A DNA stretch of 6,264 nucleotides. Source: Candidatus Poribacteria bacterium. Lineage in GTDB: Bacteria > Poribacteria > WGA-4E > WGA-3G. Below are positions 1 to 6,184 of this stretch, piece after piece. Made by a program: the position numbers and the translations under genes. The DNA lies in NCBI GenBank assembly GCA_009842375.1, contig VYFM01000626.1, forward strand, positions 1-6,264. Direction: 5' to 3'. The notes beneath the pieces are model-generated. The model saw only the letters and a program-made list of their open reading frames with translations. It was not told the DNA's origin and ran no database searches. Position 1 is the stretch's first letter. Every line of letters begins with the position of its first letter.

Positions 1-2
1 TC

Positions 3-90
3 GTAGGTCGGAGTGAGCATAGCGAAGTCCGACATGTCCTGGCCTATGTGTCCTATCCTGTCGGACATCGCTATGCTCACTCCGACCTAC
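3..90. repeat. Long near-perfect inverted repeat (intergenic hairpin)
   Basis: The arms 3-34 and 59-90 are reverse complements over 32 positions with a single A/A mismatch (positions 26 and 67). They enclose a 24-base loop (35-58). The outer ends read GTAGGTCGGAG and CTCCGACCTAC. The element is much more GC-rich than the AT-rich DNA that follows it. It contains no open frame of note and no T-run directly after the stem, so it is a dispersed palindromic repeat rather than a classical terminator. From memory, similar palindromes are scattered through poribacterial genomes; that is not checked here. Confidence 0.85.
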
Positions 91-166
91 AAGAGATTAT
101 ATTATATTGTGAAAAATATATCAGAAAAACCAAAAACTAAATAAACCTGGTCATTCAGTTTTCAAC

Positions 167-195
167 TTGAATGGTAGTCAGTTGTATGATAGAAT
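167..195 (+). promoter_or_regulatory. Sigma-70-like promoter of the cupin gene
   Basis: A -35 hexamer TTGAAT (167-172) and a -10 hexamer TAGAAT (190-195) are separated by exactly 17 bases. Transcription would start near 202, leaving a leader of about 17 bases that carries the AAAGGAGG ribosome site (205-212). A short inverted repeat, CATTCA (152-157) with TGAATG (168-173), overlaps the -35 box and could be an operator. The rest of 91-218 is plain AT-rich sequence. Confidence 0.5.
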
Positions 196-218
196 GATGA
201 GATGAAAGGAGGAAACAA

Positions 219-524
219 ATGGCAGAAACAGTTAGGACAGATATAAAAGGAATTGATCGTTTTATACTTGAGGCAGGGGCAGATAGGGAACAACTTAGTC
301 TACATATATCAGAAGTTGGACCCGGACAACGCGCACATCCACCACATACTCATGATGGACAGGAAATATTCTATGTTTTTTCTGGTAAGGGTGAAGTGCT
401 ATTCGGGGAACAGACACACCGTATTAGTGATAACGAAGCAGTGCATGTTGACTGTCAAGTATTACACGGTATACGGAACGTTGGAGAGACTCCGCTACGT
501 TATGCGGTGATTATCGCACGTTGA
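219..524 (+). CDS. Small single-domain cupin protein
   Basis: This 101-residue protein is one cupin beta-barrel. The first cupin motif is clear: His43, His45 and Glu49 (in HTHDGQE) followed by the Gly-rich turn at 56-58. The second motif is degenerate but keeps His83 and a following Asn87 (LHGIRN), giving the usual three-His plus Glu metal site. Family members of this size bind a divalent metal and act as isomerases, dioxygenases or ligand-binding proteins; the substrate cannot be told from sequence. The start is fixed by a strong AAAGGAGG site six bases upstream and a promoter just before it. The stop is TGA. The gene is monocistronic and converges on the 4-TM gene with only 7 bases between the stop codons. 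Confidence 0.88.
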   Translation: MAETVRTDIKGIDRFILEAGADREQLSLHISEVGPGQRAHPPHTHDGQEIFYVFSGKGEVLFGEQTHRISDNEAVHVDCQVLHGIRNVGETPLRYAVIIAR

Positions 525-531
525 TAAACAT

Positions 532-966
532 TCATTCTGATGAAGGTTCAGACAATTCCCCTTGTCGCAATTGATAGATACCGTAAATACCGCCAATTAT
601 TAGCAGTATTCCTATGGTGCTTATGCCCCGTCGTATCCATACTGGGTGTAAGAATTGTGAAATGTTAAAACTTACAAGTGGTTGCAACAATCGTGACACA
701 CCAATATTCACATAGAATACGCCATAAGCGATTAAACACATCTCACTAAGAAGTTGTTGCTTCAATGGATTTACTGGAAGACGGAAGGGGTTTATTAGGT
801 AATCACCAGAGAATATGAGGGTCATACCGACAATAAAAAAAGTTATCAGTGTCATCGTTGAATATGCGGAGTGTCGTAACAATATAGCCAGTAGTATACT
901 GACCCCACCCAAAATCACACTAATAATGCCCTGAAATATTTGAACTCCTCTGCTGTGTGCTATCAT
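532..966 (-). CDS. Hypothetical 4-TM integral membrane protein
   Basis: This 144-residue protein has four hydrophobic segments at about 9-30, 38-59, 73-94 and 113-132. A polar linker with FRLPVNPLKQQ follows TM2, and the C-terminal tail is short and acidic. The TM1-TM2 pair has the glycine-rich look of DUF308/HdeD-like membrane proteins, but that resemblance is weak and I would not name a family. An AAAGG ribosome site lies four bases before the ATG. The gene starts 19 bases after the stop of the barrel gene on the same strand, so the two are probably co-transcribed. It ends in TGA, 7 bases from the convergent cupin stop, leaving no room for a separate terminator. Function is unknown. Confidence 0.8.
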   Translation of the reverse strand: MIAHSRGVQIFQGIISVILGGVSILLAILLRHSAYSTMTLITFFIVGMTLIFSGDYLINPFRLPVNPLKQQLLSEMCLIAYGVFYVNIGVSRLLQPLVSFNISQFLHPVWIRRGISTIGILLIIGGIYGIYQLRQGELSEPSSE

Positions 967-985
967 TTTGCCTTTCTAATGTAAA

Positions 986-2095
986 CTAAAATGAATATAA
1001 TACTGTCACAGAAACCAACGGACCGAATTCAAATGCATCGCTTTCTTCAAATTTTATGACATCAAGTGCATCAGTATCATCATAAAGCGTTTTTTGATGC
1101 AATGGTAATAGCAACGAAACTGAAAATGGAACGTTGAATGGGGTTGATATAGATGTTCCCATAGATGCCATACCAAAATGTAGACCGGTATTTTTATCTA
1201 TTTCACCGTCCCAATGTGCAAATGATTGATATATTCCAAGGTAACCTGCTTGGAAAGAAACCCATTTATTCAAACGGTAATTCAACCCAGCGGAATATGT
1301 AAGTTCATTCGATCCACGATATGTTTTGCTGTTCTCGTAAAAAGGTAATTTTGTGCGTAGACTGGCACGCGTTGCTAATCCTTTATAAACAGGTATGCTA
1401 TAGTGCAGATCTATAATAGGGTTGAAAGTGCCAGTTCCAAATTGGATATGTAAATGTTCCTCACCTTTTTCTCCAAGTTTCCACGGATCTTCCTCAGTCT
1501 TTCCAAATGGAATTGACATTCCAAAACGACCCATGAAATAGTCCTTCTCTATAAGGACACCTAATCTATAATATCCTATGAGAAACTCTGAATCTGTTAG
1601 ACCGGTATATGTTTCATTGCGATGATGGATGCGTCCGTTCTCTACAATCGCATCCCATTGTTCTTGGGTATATTCAACACCTTCGATCCTTTCAACAGTG
1701 GCTTCTTGTACTTTGGATTCATAAGGTAGATTTGCTTCCAATATCCATTGAGGTCCGAGAAGATATTTTAAGCCAATATCAACCCGGTATATGTTTAAAT
1801 TTACATGGTGGCGATGCTGTGGTACTGTGTCTATTCTTCGGTTTCCGTTTGTATCAACGAAAATACCTTCATCTTCAAAGTGTCCGCCTTGTGCGTCATA
1901 CCATCGCATCATGCTAACAGAGGCTTGAAATCTATTTCCTTCTGAAGTCAAACTGACTTCACCTGACCCACTCCTTGGGATTGCGGGATTGCTTCACGCG
2001 CCTCAACTTTCCTGTCCAAACGCATTGTGTAGGATACCGAATGGGAGCAATAGAAATTGTAGTAGGAGTATTATGTGTAAAATTTGTGATTTCAT
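986..2095 (-). CDS. Outer-membrane beta-barrel protein, 5' region disrupted by frameshifts
   Basis: An ATG at 2095-2093 opens a typical Sec signal peptide (MKSQ, then a Leu/Ile-rich core, then HNAFGQE) that runs into TGA at 2005-2003 and again at 1996-1994. The same frame then continues open from about 1993 to TAG at 986-988. The long part has amphipathic beta-strands, many aromatic residues, and a terminal Phe (VTVLYSF) as expected for BAM-assembled barrels. A segment with QFGTGTFNPII recalls Phenol_MetA_deg-like transporter barrels, which is a tentative resemblance. The open frame alone would have to begin at TTG (1951-1949) and would lack an export signal. A one-base excess in GGAAAG (2008-2010) plus an 8-bp tandem duplication (1977-1992) explain the break. 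Either this is a decaying gene or the assembly has errors. It heads a likely operon with the 4-TM gene. No clear ribosome site is seen before the ATG. Confidence 0.72.
1977..1992. repeat. 8-bp tandem duplication inside the barrel gene
   Basis: GGGATTGC occurs twice in direct tandem (1977-1984, 1985-1992). Because 8 is not a multiple of 3, the duplication shifts the reading frame of the barrel gene. Removing one copy joins the otherwise closed linker frame directly to the mature barrel frame. Confidence 0.85.
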
Positions 2096-2108
2096 GGTGT
2101 ATATTATC

Positions 2109-2125
2109 GGCATACGATGTATGCC
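2109..2125. promoter_or_regulatory. 17-bp palindrome upstream of the barrel gene
   Basis: GGCATAC and GTATGCC are perfect 7-bp arms around a 3-base centre (GAT). The dyad ends 13 bases before the barrel gene ATG on the minus strand. Its size and symmetry fit a dimeric repressor operator, or a small mRNA hairpin in the leader. I found no convincing -35/-10 pair in the remaining 2126-2208 spacer. Confidence 0.4.
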
Positions 2126-2208
2126 TATTTCCTTATTTATTGTTTTTTCGCACACCACTTAAAACAAATGTGTGTTTGACATTCGCTGTTGTGTGCCTAC
2201 TATCATGT

Positions 2209-3144
2209 TTATTTTGTTTCAAGATTTAACCAAGCCATTTCGTCGTTGGAAAGTTCAAGGTCCAATGCACCAAGTGAAGATGTCATCTCTTCTAAGTTAG
2301 CAGGACCGACAATAGGAAAGATAGGGAAAGGTAGGTGGACGCAATAAGCGAGGGAAACCTGAATTGCGGAAAATCCGTATTTTTTGCCTAATTGTTTTGC
2401 GCGCTCAAGTCTTTCAAAGTTATCATCATTGTAATACACGCGTACCATATCACCGTTATCTCGGTTCTCTTGTGTAAATGCACCACTGAAGAACCCTCGT
2501 GCTTGCGATGACCACGGCATAAGCGGGAATTGGCTTTCCACGTGCCAACGTCGTGCATCATCATCTACGTTTACACAACCGCCCCACATTGGTTCCATTG
2601 GAACGGCAAGGCTTATGTTGTTACTGCAAGCAACAAAACCGCTCTTGTTATTTTCTGAAGCGTAGTTATTTGCTTCAACAATGCGGTTGGGTTGCCAATT
2701 TGAAGCGGCGATGGTTCGGATACGTCCAGCGTCTATTTCTTCATTCAAATAATCAATGATCGTGCTGACTGGTAATGCGGGATCATCTCTATGGAGCATA
2801 TAAAGATCAATATAATCGGTGTTGAGTCGTGTTAGGTTTTCATCAAGGTCTTGTTTTACGAATTCTGGAGAAACGCGGTTCGGAATACCACTATGAGGGT
2901 GTCCACCTTTATCTATCAGAAACACCTCATCCCTATTCCCACGTTCCTGCATCCATTGTCCGATTAACCTTTCGCTATTACCTCCCCCATAAATGTGTGC
3001 AGTGTCCAGTGTGTTTCCACCTGCTTCAAAGAATGTATCCAGCATTTTTGTACTGTGGTCATAACTATCAGGTGAATACATCATCGTTCCCAGAATCAGT
3101 TGTGAGATCTCCTGTTCAACTCCGGGAATTTTTATTCGCTTCAT
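2209..3144 (-). CDS. Aldo/keto reductase
   Basis: This 311-residue protein is a complete (beta/alpha)8 aldo/keto reductase using NAD(P)H to interconvert carbonyls and alcohols in the cytoplasm. The catalytic tetrad is visible as Asp47 (LDTAHIYG), Tyr52, Lys79 (LIDKGG) and His118 (LHRDD). ASNW (147-150) is the conserved strand after the tetrad region. PIVGPANLEEM near 277-287 is the C-terminal cofactor-phosphate loop, variant from the usual G-R pattern. The length is normal for the family. The start follows GAGGG (plus-strand CCCTC, 3156-3160) by 11 bases, a slightly long spacing. The gene has its own promoter, is on the same strand as the dehydrogenase, and is separated from it by the inserted mobile element. 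Substrate is unknown; members near Gfo/Idh genes often act on sugars or polyols, which is inference. Confidence 0.92.
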   Translation of the reverse strand: MKRIKIPGVEQEISQLILGTMMYSPDSYDHSTKMLDTFFEAGGNTLDTAHIYGGGNSERLIGQWMQERGNRDEVFLIDKGGHPHSGIPNRVSPEFVKQDLDENLTRLNTDYIDLYMLHRDDPALPVSTIIDYLNEEIDAGRIRTIAASNWQPNRIVEANNYASENNKSGFVACSNNISLAVPMEPMWGGCVNVDDDARRWHVESQFPLMPWSSQARGFFSGAFTQENRDNGDMVRVYYNDDNFERLERAKQLGKKYGFSAIQVSLAYCVHLPFPIFPIVGPANLEEMTSSLGALDLELSNDEMAWLNLETK

Positions 3145-3218
3145 TTTAAATATTTCCCTCTTTTATACATTTCATTTTCTAAGTATTCTGAGATAACGAT
3201 GTCCAATGACAACACAAC

Positions 3219-3247
3219 ATTGTATCACATTGGATGTGGGATTTCAA
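3219..3247 (-). promoter_or_regulatory. Sigma-70-like promoter of the aldo/keto reductase gene
   Basis: Read on the minus strand, TTGAAA (plus 3242-3247) and TACAAT (plus 3219-3224) are 17 bases apart, with five of six consensus bases in each box. Transcription would start near 3212, giving a leader of about 67 bases. An inverted repeat, TCCAATG (3202-3208) and CATTGGA (3228-3234), brackets the -10 box and start point and could be an operator. Confidence 0.5.
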
Positions 3248-3313
3248 TGTCTATTTTCAAATGGGTGTGTAAAGTTTTTGGCAAAGGTTATCCCGCGCGC
3301 AGACATATCGTAA

Positions 3314-3332
3314 GGGCGAGGTCCCCTCGCCC
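3314..3332. repeat. GGGCGAGG hairpin inside the MITE-like element
   Basis: GGGCGAGG (3314-3321) and CCTCGCCC (3325-3332) form a perfect 8-bp stem with a 3-base loop. No T-run follows on the plus strand, and downstream of the stem on the minus strand the sequence is mixed, so terminator function is doubtful. It looks like a second repeat family nested in the element. Confidence 0.6.
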
Positions 3333-3344
3333 GCTCTTCTGTTT

Positions 3345-3433
3345 GAATCACGGAAGGCACAGAATACGCGGCACACACTGAAAGAAGAAGTCTTTTCCGC
3401 GTTCATCCGCGCAATCCGCGTCCTCCGCGATTC
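3345..3433. repeat. Imperfect palindrome with periodic CCGCG units
   Basis: GAATCACGGA (3345-3354) and TCCGCGATTC (3424-3433) are inverted with one mismatch. The two halves between them remain loosely complementary. The right half carries CCGCG four times, at 3397, 3407, 3416 and 3425, spaced 10, 9 and 9 bases. This GC-rich block contrasts with the AT-rich flanks. From memory, a very similar 'CCGCG' repeat is widespread in environmental bacterial genomes. Confidence 0.55.
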
Positions 3434-3486
3434 TGACAACACACATGCCAAAAACTTTACATACCCTTTCAAATCCCATACTCTAT

Positions 3487-4446
3487 TTAGATGCGATTCT
3501 GGTAAATTGCTTGAACAAGTTCCATAGTTTTGACGGCATCCGAGAAACATGTTGATGGCTGCTTGTTCTGCTGAATGCAATCAACGAAATGCCTACTTTC
3601 TCCATAAAATCCATAAGTTTTGTGGGTTGCGTCAGAACTGGCAGCTTCTTCAGTCGTTATTTCAGTGATACCTTCTGAAGTATGGAGTTTTGCACTACCA
3701 CCAGCATCCGGATTAATATATGCAGATATACCTTGTGCATGCATTTCAAAGGTATGGATTCTTCCACCTACTGCCCAATTTGTGCATAGATATCCCGATG
3801 CTCCACTTGTAAATTTGACAAGAGCGTTAAAACTATTCTCTCGTTCTGAGTAGAAACGATTGATGTCGCTTGCAACTGCTTGGACATCACCACCACCCAG
3901 CCAACGAAGTGCGTCTACTGCATGAATTGCATCACACGTCAATACATCAATGACTCCATCATAATATAAAGCATTTGGTGAATTTTTATGGAAGGTAGAC
4001 ATACATTGAATAATTGGTCCTTTTTCTTCAACAATCTTCTTAACCTTTTGCATAAGTGGTATAAAACGTCGGTTGAAACCTACCATTGTTTTACATCCAT
4101 TTTTTTCTGCCGCTAATGTCATTTCCTTTGTTTGATGCAGCGTGATGCCAGGTGGTTTCTCAATGAACACGTGAAGTTTCTGTGATAAACAATGGATAAC
4201 AAGTGGGAACAGATGTTGTGGTGGCATCAAAATGTAGACAACGTCTGGACCTGTTTGCTCAAGCATTTTCCGATAGTCAGTAAATGTGTGTTCTATCTGA
4301 AATTTCTCTGCGGTTGTATGGAGTTTGGATTCTACCAAATCACATAGTCCTACAAGATTCACATCTTCAAATTCTGATAGAGATGGATAGTGTACACCGT
4401 TTGCCATCCCACCTGCACCGATTAAAGCGATATTAACTTTATTCAT
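3487..4446 (-). CDS. Gfo/Idh/MocA family oxidoreductase
   Basis: This 319-residue protein is an NAD(P)-dependent dehydrogenase of the Gfo/Idh/MocA family, acting on sugars, inositols or related polyols in the cytoplasm. The N-terminal Rossmann fold starts IALIGAGGMA (6-15) with the dinucleotide-binding glycines. EKPP at 96-99 supplies the conserved catalytic-site Lys97. DAIHAVDALRWLGGG (172-186) holds Asp172 and His175, equivalent to the family D-x-x-x-H active-site motif. The length is typical. The start is set at 4446 by a GGAGGT site three bases upstream and by the position of the Rossmann strand; an earlier ATG at 4506 would overlap the promoter and the divergent gene. The specific substrate cannot be assigned. 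It has its own promoter, divergent from the hyuB-type gene. Confidence 0.92.
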   Translation of the reverse strand: MNKVNIALIGAGGMANGVHYPSLSEFEDVNLVGLCDLVESKLHTTAEKFQIEHTFTDYRKMLEQTGPDVVYILMPPQHLFPLVIHCLSQKLHVFIEKPPGITLHQTKEMTLAAEKNGCKTMVGFNRRFIPLMQKVKKIVEEKGPIIQCMSTFHKNSPNALYYDGVIDVLTCDAIHAVDALRWLGGGDVQAVASDINRFYSERENSFNALVKFTSGASGYLCTNWAVGGRIHTFEMHAQGISAYINPDAGGSAKLHTSEGITEITTEEAASSDATHKTYGFYGESRHFVDCIQQNKQPSTCFSDAVKTMELVQAIYQNRI

Positions 4447-4470
4447 TTTACCTCCAACCTGTTGTTTTAC

Positions 4471-4499
4471 TTGTATATTACAGAAGGAAATGTTAAAAT
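4471..4499 (+). promoter_or_regulatory. Possible promoter of the hyuB-type gene
   Basis: TTGTAT (4471-4476) and TAAAAT (4494-4499) are 17 bases apart. The -10 is good and the -35 weak. Transcription would start near 4506 and leave about 35 bases before the ATG at 4541. It lies face to face with the dehydrogenase promoter. Confidence 0.35.
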
Positions 4500-4503
4500 G
4501 CAA
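4475..4503 (-). promoter_or_regulatory. Sigma-70-like promoter of the Gfo/Idh/MocA gene
   Basis: On the minus strand, TTGCAT (plus 4498-4503) and TAATAT (plus 4475-4480) are 17 bases apart. The start point would be near 4468, giving a leader of about 22 bases with the GGAGGT ribosome site at plus 4450-4455. This supports the downstream start codon at 4446. Confidence 0.5.
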
Positions 4504-4540
4504 CATACTTCTAAATCCAAAATACCTCCATCAACATCTT

Positions 4541-6142
4541 ATGAACTTTGACCCAATAAAATTAGAACTCTATAAAAATCTACTTACCTCAGTTTCTGAA
4601 GAAATGGGTGTTACACTACAACGGACAGCCTTTTCACCGAACATCAAGGAACGGCTTGATTTCTCCTGTGCTGTTTTTGATGGTGCAGGACAGATGGTAG
4701 CGCAAGCAGCACATATCCCTGTCCATCTGGGTTCAATGCCGCTTTCGGTTTTGGCAGCAATAGAACATACCGACATGGAACCTGGTGACATGATAGTACT
4801 TAATGACCCATATCGTGGTGGCACACACCTTCCGGATATAACTTTGGTTGCACCTGTCTTTGGAAAAGCATCTGATGGTTGTCCGACCTTTTATGTTGCT
4901 AACCGCGCACATCACGCAGATGTCGGTGGTATGACCCCTGGCTCCATGCCACTTGCAACAAGTGTAATTCAGGAGGGTATCCGTATCCCACCAGTAAAAC
5001 TTGTACGAGGTGGTAAACTGGATACCGATCTGTGGGAATTAATACTTGCTAATGTACGGACTCCAACAGAACGTCGAGGAGATATGGAAGCACAACTTGC
5101 AGCCAACCGAATCGGTGAACGTAGATTACAGGAAATGGTGTCCAAATACGGTGTCCCAGAAATAGAGTCATACATGCAAGCGTTATGTGCCTATTCCAGT
5201 CGGATGGTTCGTTCATTCTTACATGACCTCCCTGATGGAAAATACGAATATACAGATTATATGGATAACGACGGTATTACTGATGATCCGATTGGAATTC
5301 GTGTTGCAATAGAAATTAAAGATGACACAGCAGTTGTAGATTTTACAGGCACATCAGAACAGGTGCGCGGCTCTGTCAATGCCATCTATGCTATTACAGT
5401 CTCAGCAGTGTTTTATACGTTCCGTTGTGTTGCTGGTGTTGATGTGCCCTCCAATGCTGGATGTATGGAACCGATCCAAATTATTGCTCCTGAAGGTAGT
5501 GTTATCAACGCTAAATTTCCTGCTGCTGTTGCGGGTGGAAATGTTGAAACATCTCAACGAATTGTTGATGTGCTTTTTGGTGCATTATCTCAGGCATGCC
5601 CAGACCTAATCCCTGCTGCAAGTAGCGGTACTATGAACAACATTACAATAGGTGGACATGATGTATTACGAGGACGGGATTTTACCTATTATGAGACCAT
5701 CGCTGGCGGTATGGGTGCCCGTCCAACTTGTGATGGGATTGATGCTATTCATACGCACATGACGAATACAATGAATACCCCTATTGAGACAATAGAGACG
5801 AGTTATCCGCTACAAGTTGAGAATTACGCAATTCGTCAAGGAACTGGCGGTACAGGAGAATTTCAAGGCGGCTCCGGAATTGTGCGTTCCTTCAAACTTC
5901 TTACAGATGCTGAGGTTACTATCCTTTCTGAACGTAGAGTTTATCATCCTTATGGATTGCAAGGTGGAGAATCGGGTCAGTTAGGACGAAACGTGCTAAT
6001 CCGTGATGGCAAGGAACAACCGCTTAAAGGAAAGGTTACTTTTTCTGCTCGTGAAGGTGACGTTATTCAGATTGAAACACCTGGAGGTGGCGGTTATGGT
6101 AAGACAAAATCAAATGTTGGTAACCGAAAAAGGAGCGATTAG
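4541..6142 (+). CDS. hyuB: Hydantoinase B / 5-oxoprolinase beta-type protein (HyuB family)
   Basis: This 533-residue protein matches the HyuB (N-methylhydantoinase B, oxoprolinase C-terminal half) family along its whole length. With HyuA, members hydrolyse hydantoins, 5-oxoproline or similar cyclic amides with ATP. Recognisable blocks in order are DPIKLEL (4-10), RTAFSPNIKERLDFSCAVFD (28-47), AHIPVHLGSMP (57-67), NDPYRGGTHLPD (88-99), NRAHHADVGG (121-130), RTPTERRGDMEAQLAAN (173-189), GGMGARP (389-395) and TPGGGGYGK (513-521). Acidic and His residues in the DPYRGG and AHHAD blocks are the expected metal site. The start at 4541 is chosen because family members begin just before the DPI-like block; no good ribosome site precedes it, so the in-frame ATG at 4490 remains possible. 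The last residues (KRSD) and the stop are read from a hairpin repeat. No hyuA is adjacent on either side. Confidence 0.92.
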   Translation: MNFDPIKLELYKNLLTSVSEEMGVTLQRTAFSPNIKERLDFSCAVFDGAGQMVAQAAHIPVHLGSMPLSVLAAIEHTDMEPGDMIVLNDPYRGGTHLPDITLVAPVFGKASDGCPTFYVANRAHHADVGGMTPGSMPLATSVIQEGIRIPPVKLVRGGKLDTDLWELILANVRTPTERRGDMEAQLAANRIGERRLQEMVSKYGVPEIESYMQALCAYSSRMVRSFLHDLPDGKYEYTDYMDNDGITDDPIGIRVAIEIKDDTAVVDFTGTSEQVRGSVNAIYAITVSAVFYTFRCVAGVDVPSNAGCMEPIQIIAPEGSVINAKFPAAVAGGNVETSQRIVDVLFGALSQACPDLIPAASSGTMNNITIGGHDVLRGRDFTYYETIAGGMGARPTCDGIDAIHTHMTNTMNTPIETIETSYPLQVENYAIRQGTGGTGEFQGGSGIVRSFKLLTDAEVTILSERRVYHPYGLQGGESGQLGRNVLIRDGKEQPLKGKVTFSAREGDVIQIETPGGGGYGKTKSNVGNRKRSD

Positions 6143-6153
6143 AAACCGCTCCT
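6131..6153. repeat. AGGAGCG/CGCTCCT hairpin overlapping the hyuB stop codon
   Basis: AGGAGCG (6131-6137) and CGCTCCT (6147-6153) form a perfect 7-bp stem with a 9-base loop that contains the TAG stop (6140-6142). It resembles a dispersed intergenic palindrome family of the form GGAGCG-N-CGCTCC. The next T-run (6171-6175) is 17 bases past the stem, too far for a standard terminator, though the hairpin may still protect the mRNA 3' end. Confidence 0.65.
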
Positions 6154-6184
6154 ACCAGTATATGTATAGGTTTTTGTAACTAAG

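Larger units (their letters stand above)
3255..3474. mobile_element. MITE-like non-autonomous element with 8-bp target duplication
   Basis: Terminal inverted repeats at 3263-3283 and 3446-3466 match over 21 bases with one difference. The element ends are GGGTGTG and CATACCC. It is flanked immediately on both sides by the direct repeat TTTCAAAT (3255-3262, 3467-3474), an exact 8-bp target-site duplication. The 204-bp body has no transposase. Ends beginning GGG with an 8-bp duplication fit IS256- or IS1595-type transposases, so it was probably moved in trans by one of these; that assignment is inferred. It lies 20 bases downstream of the dehydrogenase stop and upstream of the reductase promoter. 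Confidence 0.82.

Noticed and set aside
3..90. A riboswitch or structured leader for the cupin gene.
   Set aside because: The hairpin lies upstream of the predicted promoter and is a simple palindrome.
1994..2005. TGA recoding (selenocysteine or an altered code) in the barrel gene.
   Set aside because: TGA ends the cupin and 4-TM genes here, the residues around it are not a redox motif, and two indels explain the break better.
1975..2229. An 84-codon plus-strand frame with a hydrophobic look.
   Set aside because: It is antisense to the barrel gene's signal peptide and the spacer before it; the hydrophobic runs arise from the signal-peptide region and AT-rich spacer.
3397..3429. CCGCG units at regular 9-10 base spacing as a CRISPR array.
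   Set aside because: Units and spacers are only about 5 bases each; this is a short periodic repeat, not an array.
3257..3580. A 107-codon minus-strand open frame across the MITE-like element and the dehydrogenase 3' end.
   Set aside because: It crosses the TIRs and repeats, overlaps the real dehydrogenase frame, and shows no protein-like pattern.
4447..4506. A 20-residue N-terminal extension of the Gfo/Idh/MocA protein.
   Set aside because: It precedes the Rossmann start, overlaps the promoter and the divergent gene, and a strong ribosome site marks the ATG at 4446.
4498..4551. A 17-codon upstream frame (ATG 4498) overlapping the hyuB start and preceded by AGAAGGA.
   Set aside because: The predicted transcript start near 4506 lies after its ATG, and nothing else supports a leader peptide; it could be real only if transcription starts further upstream.
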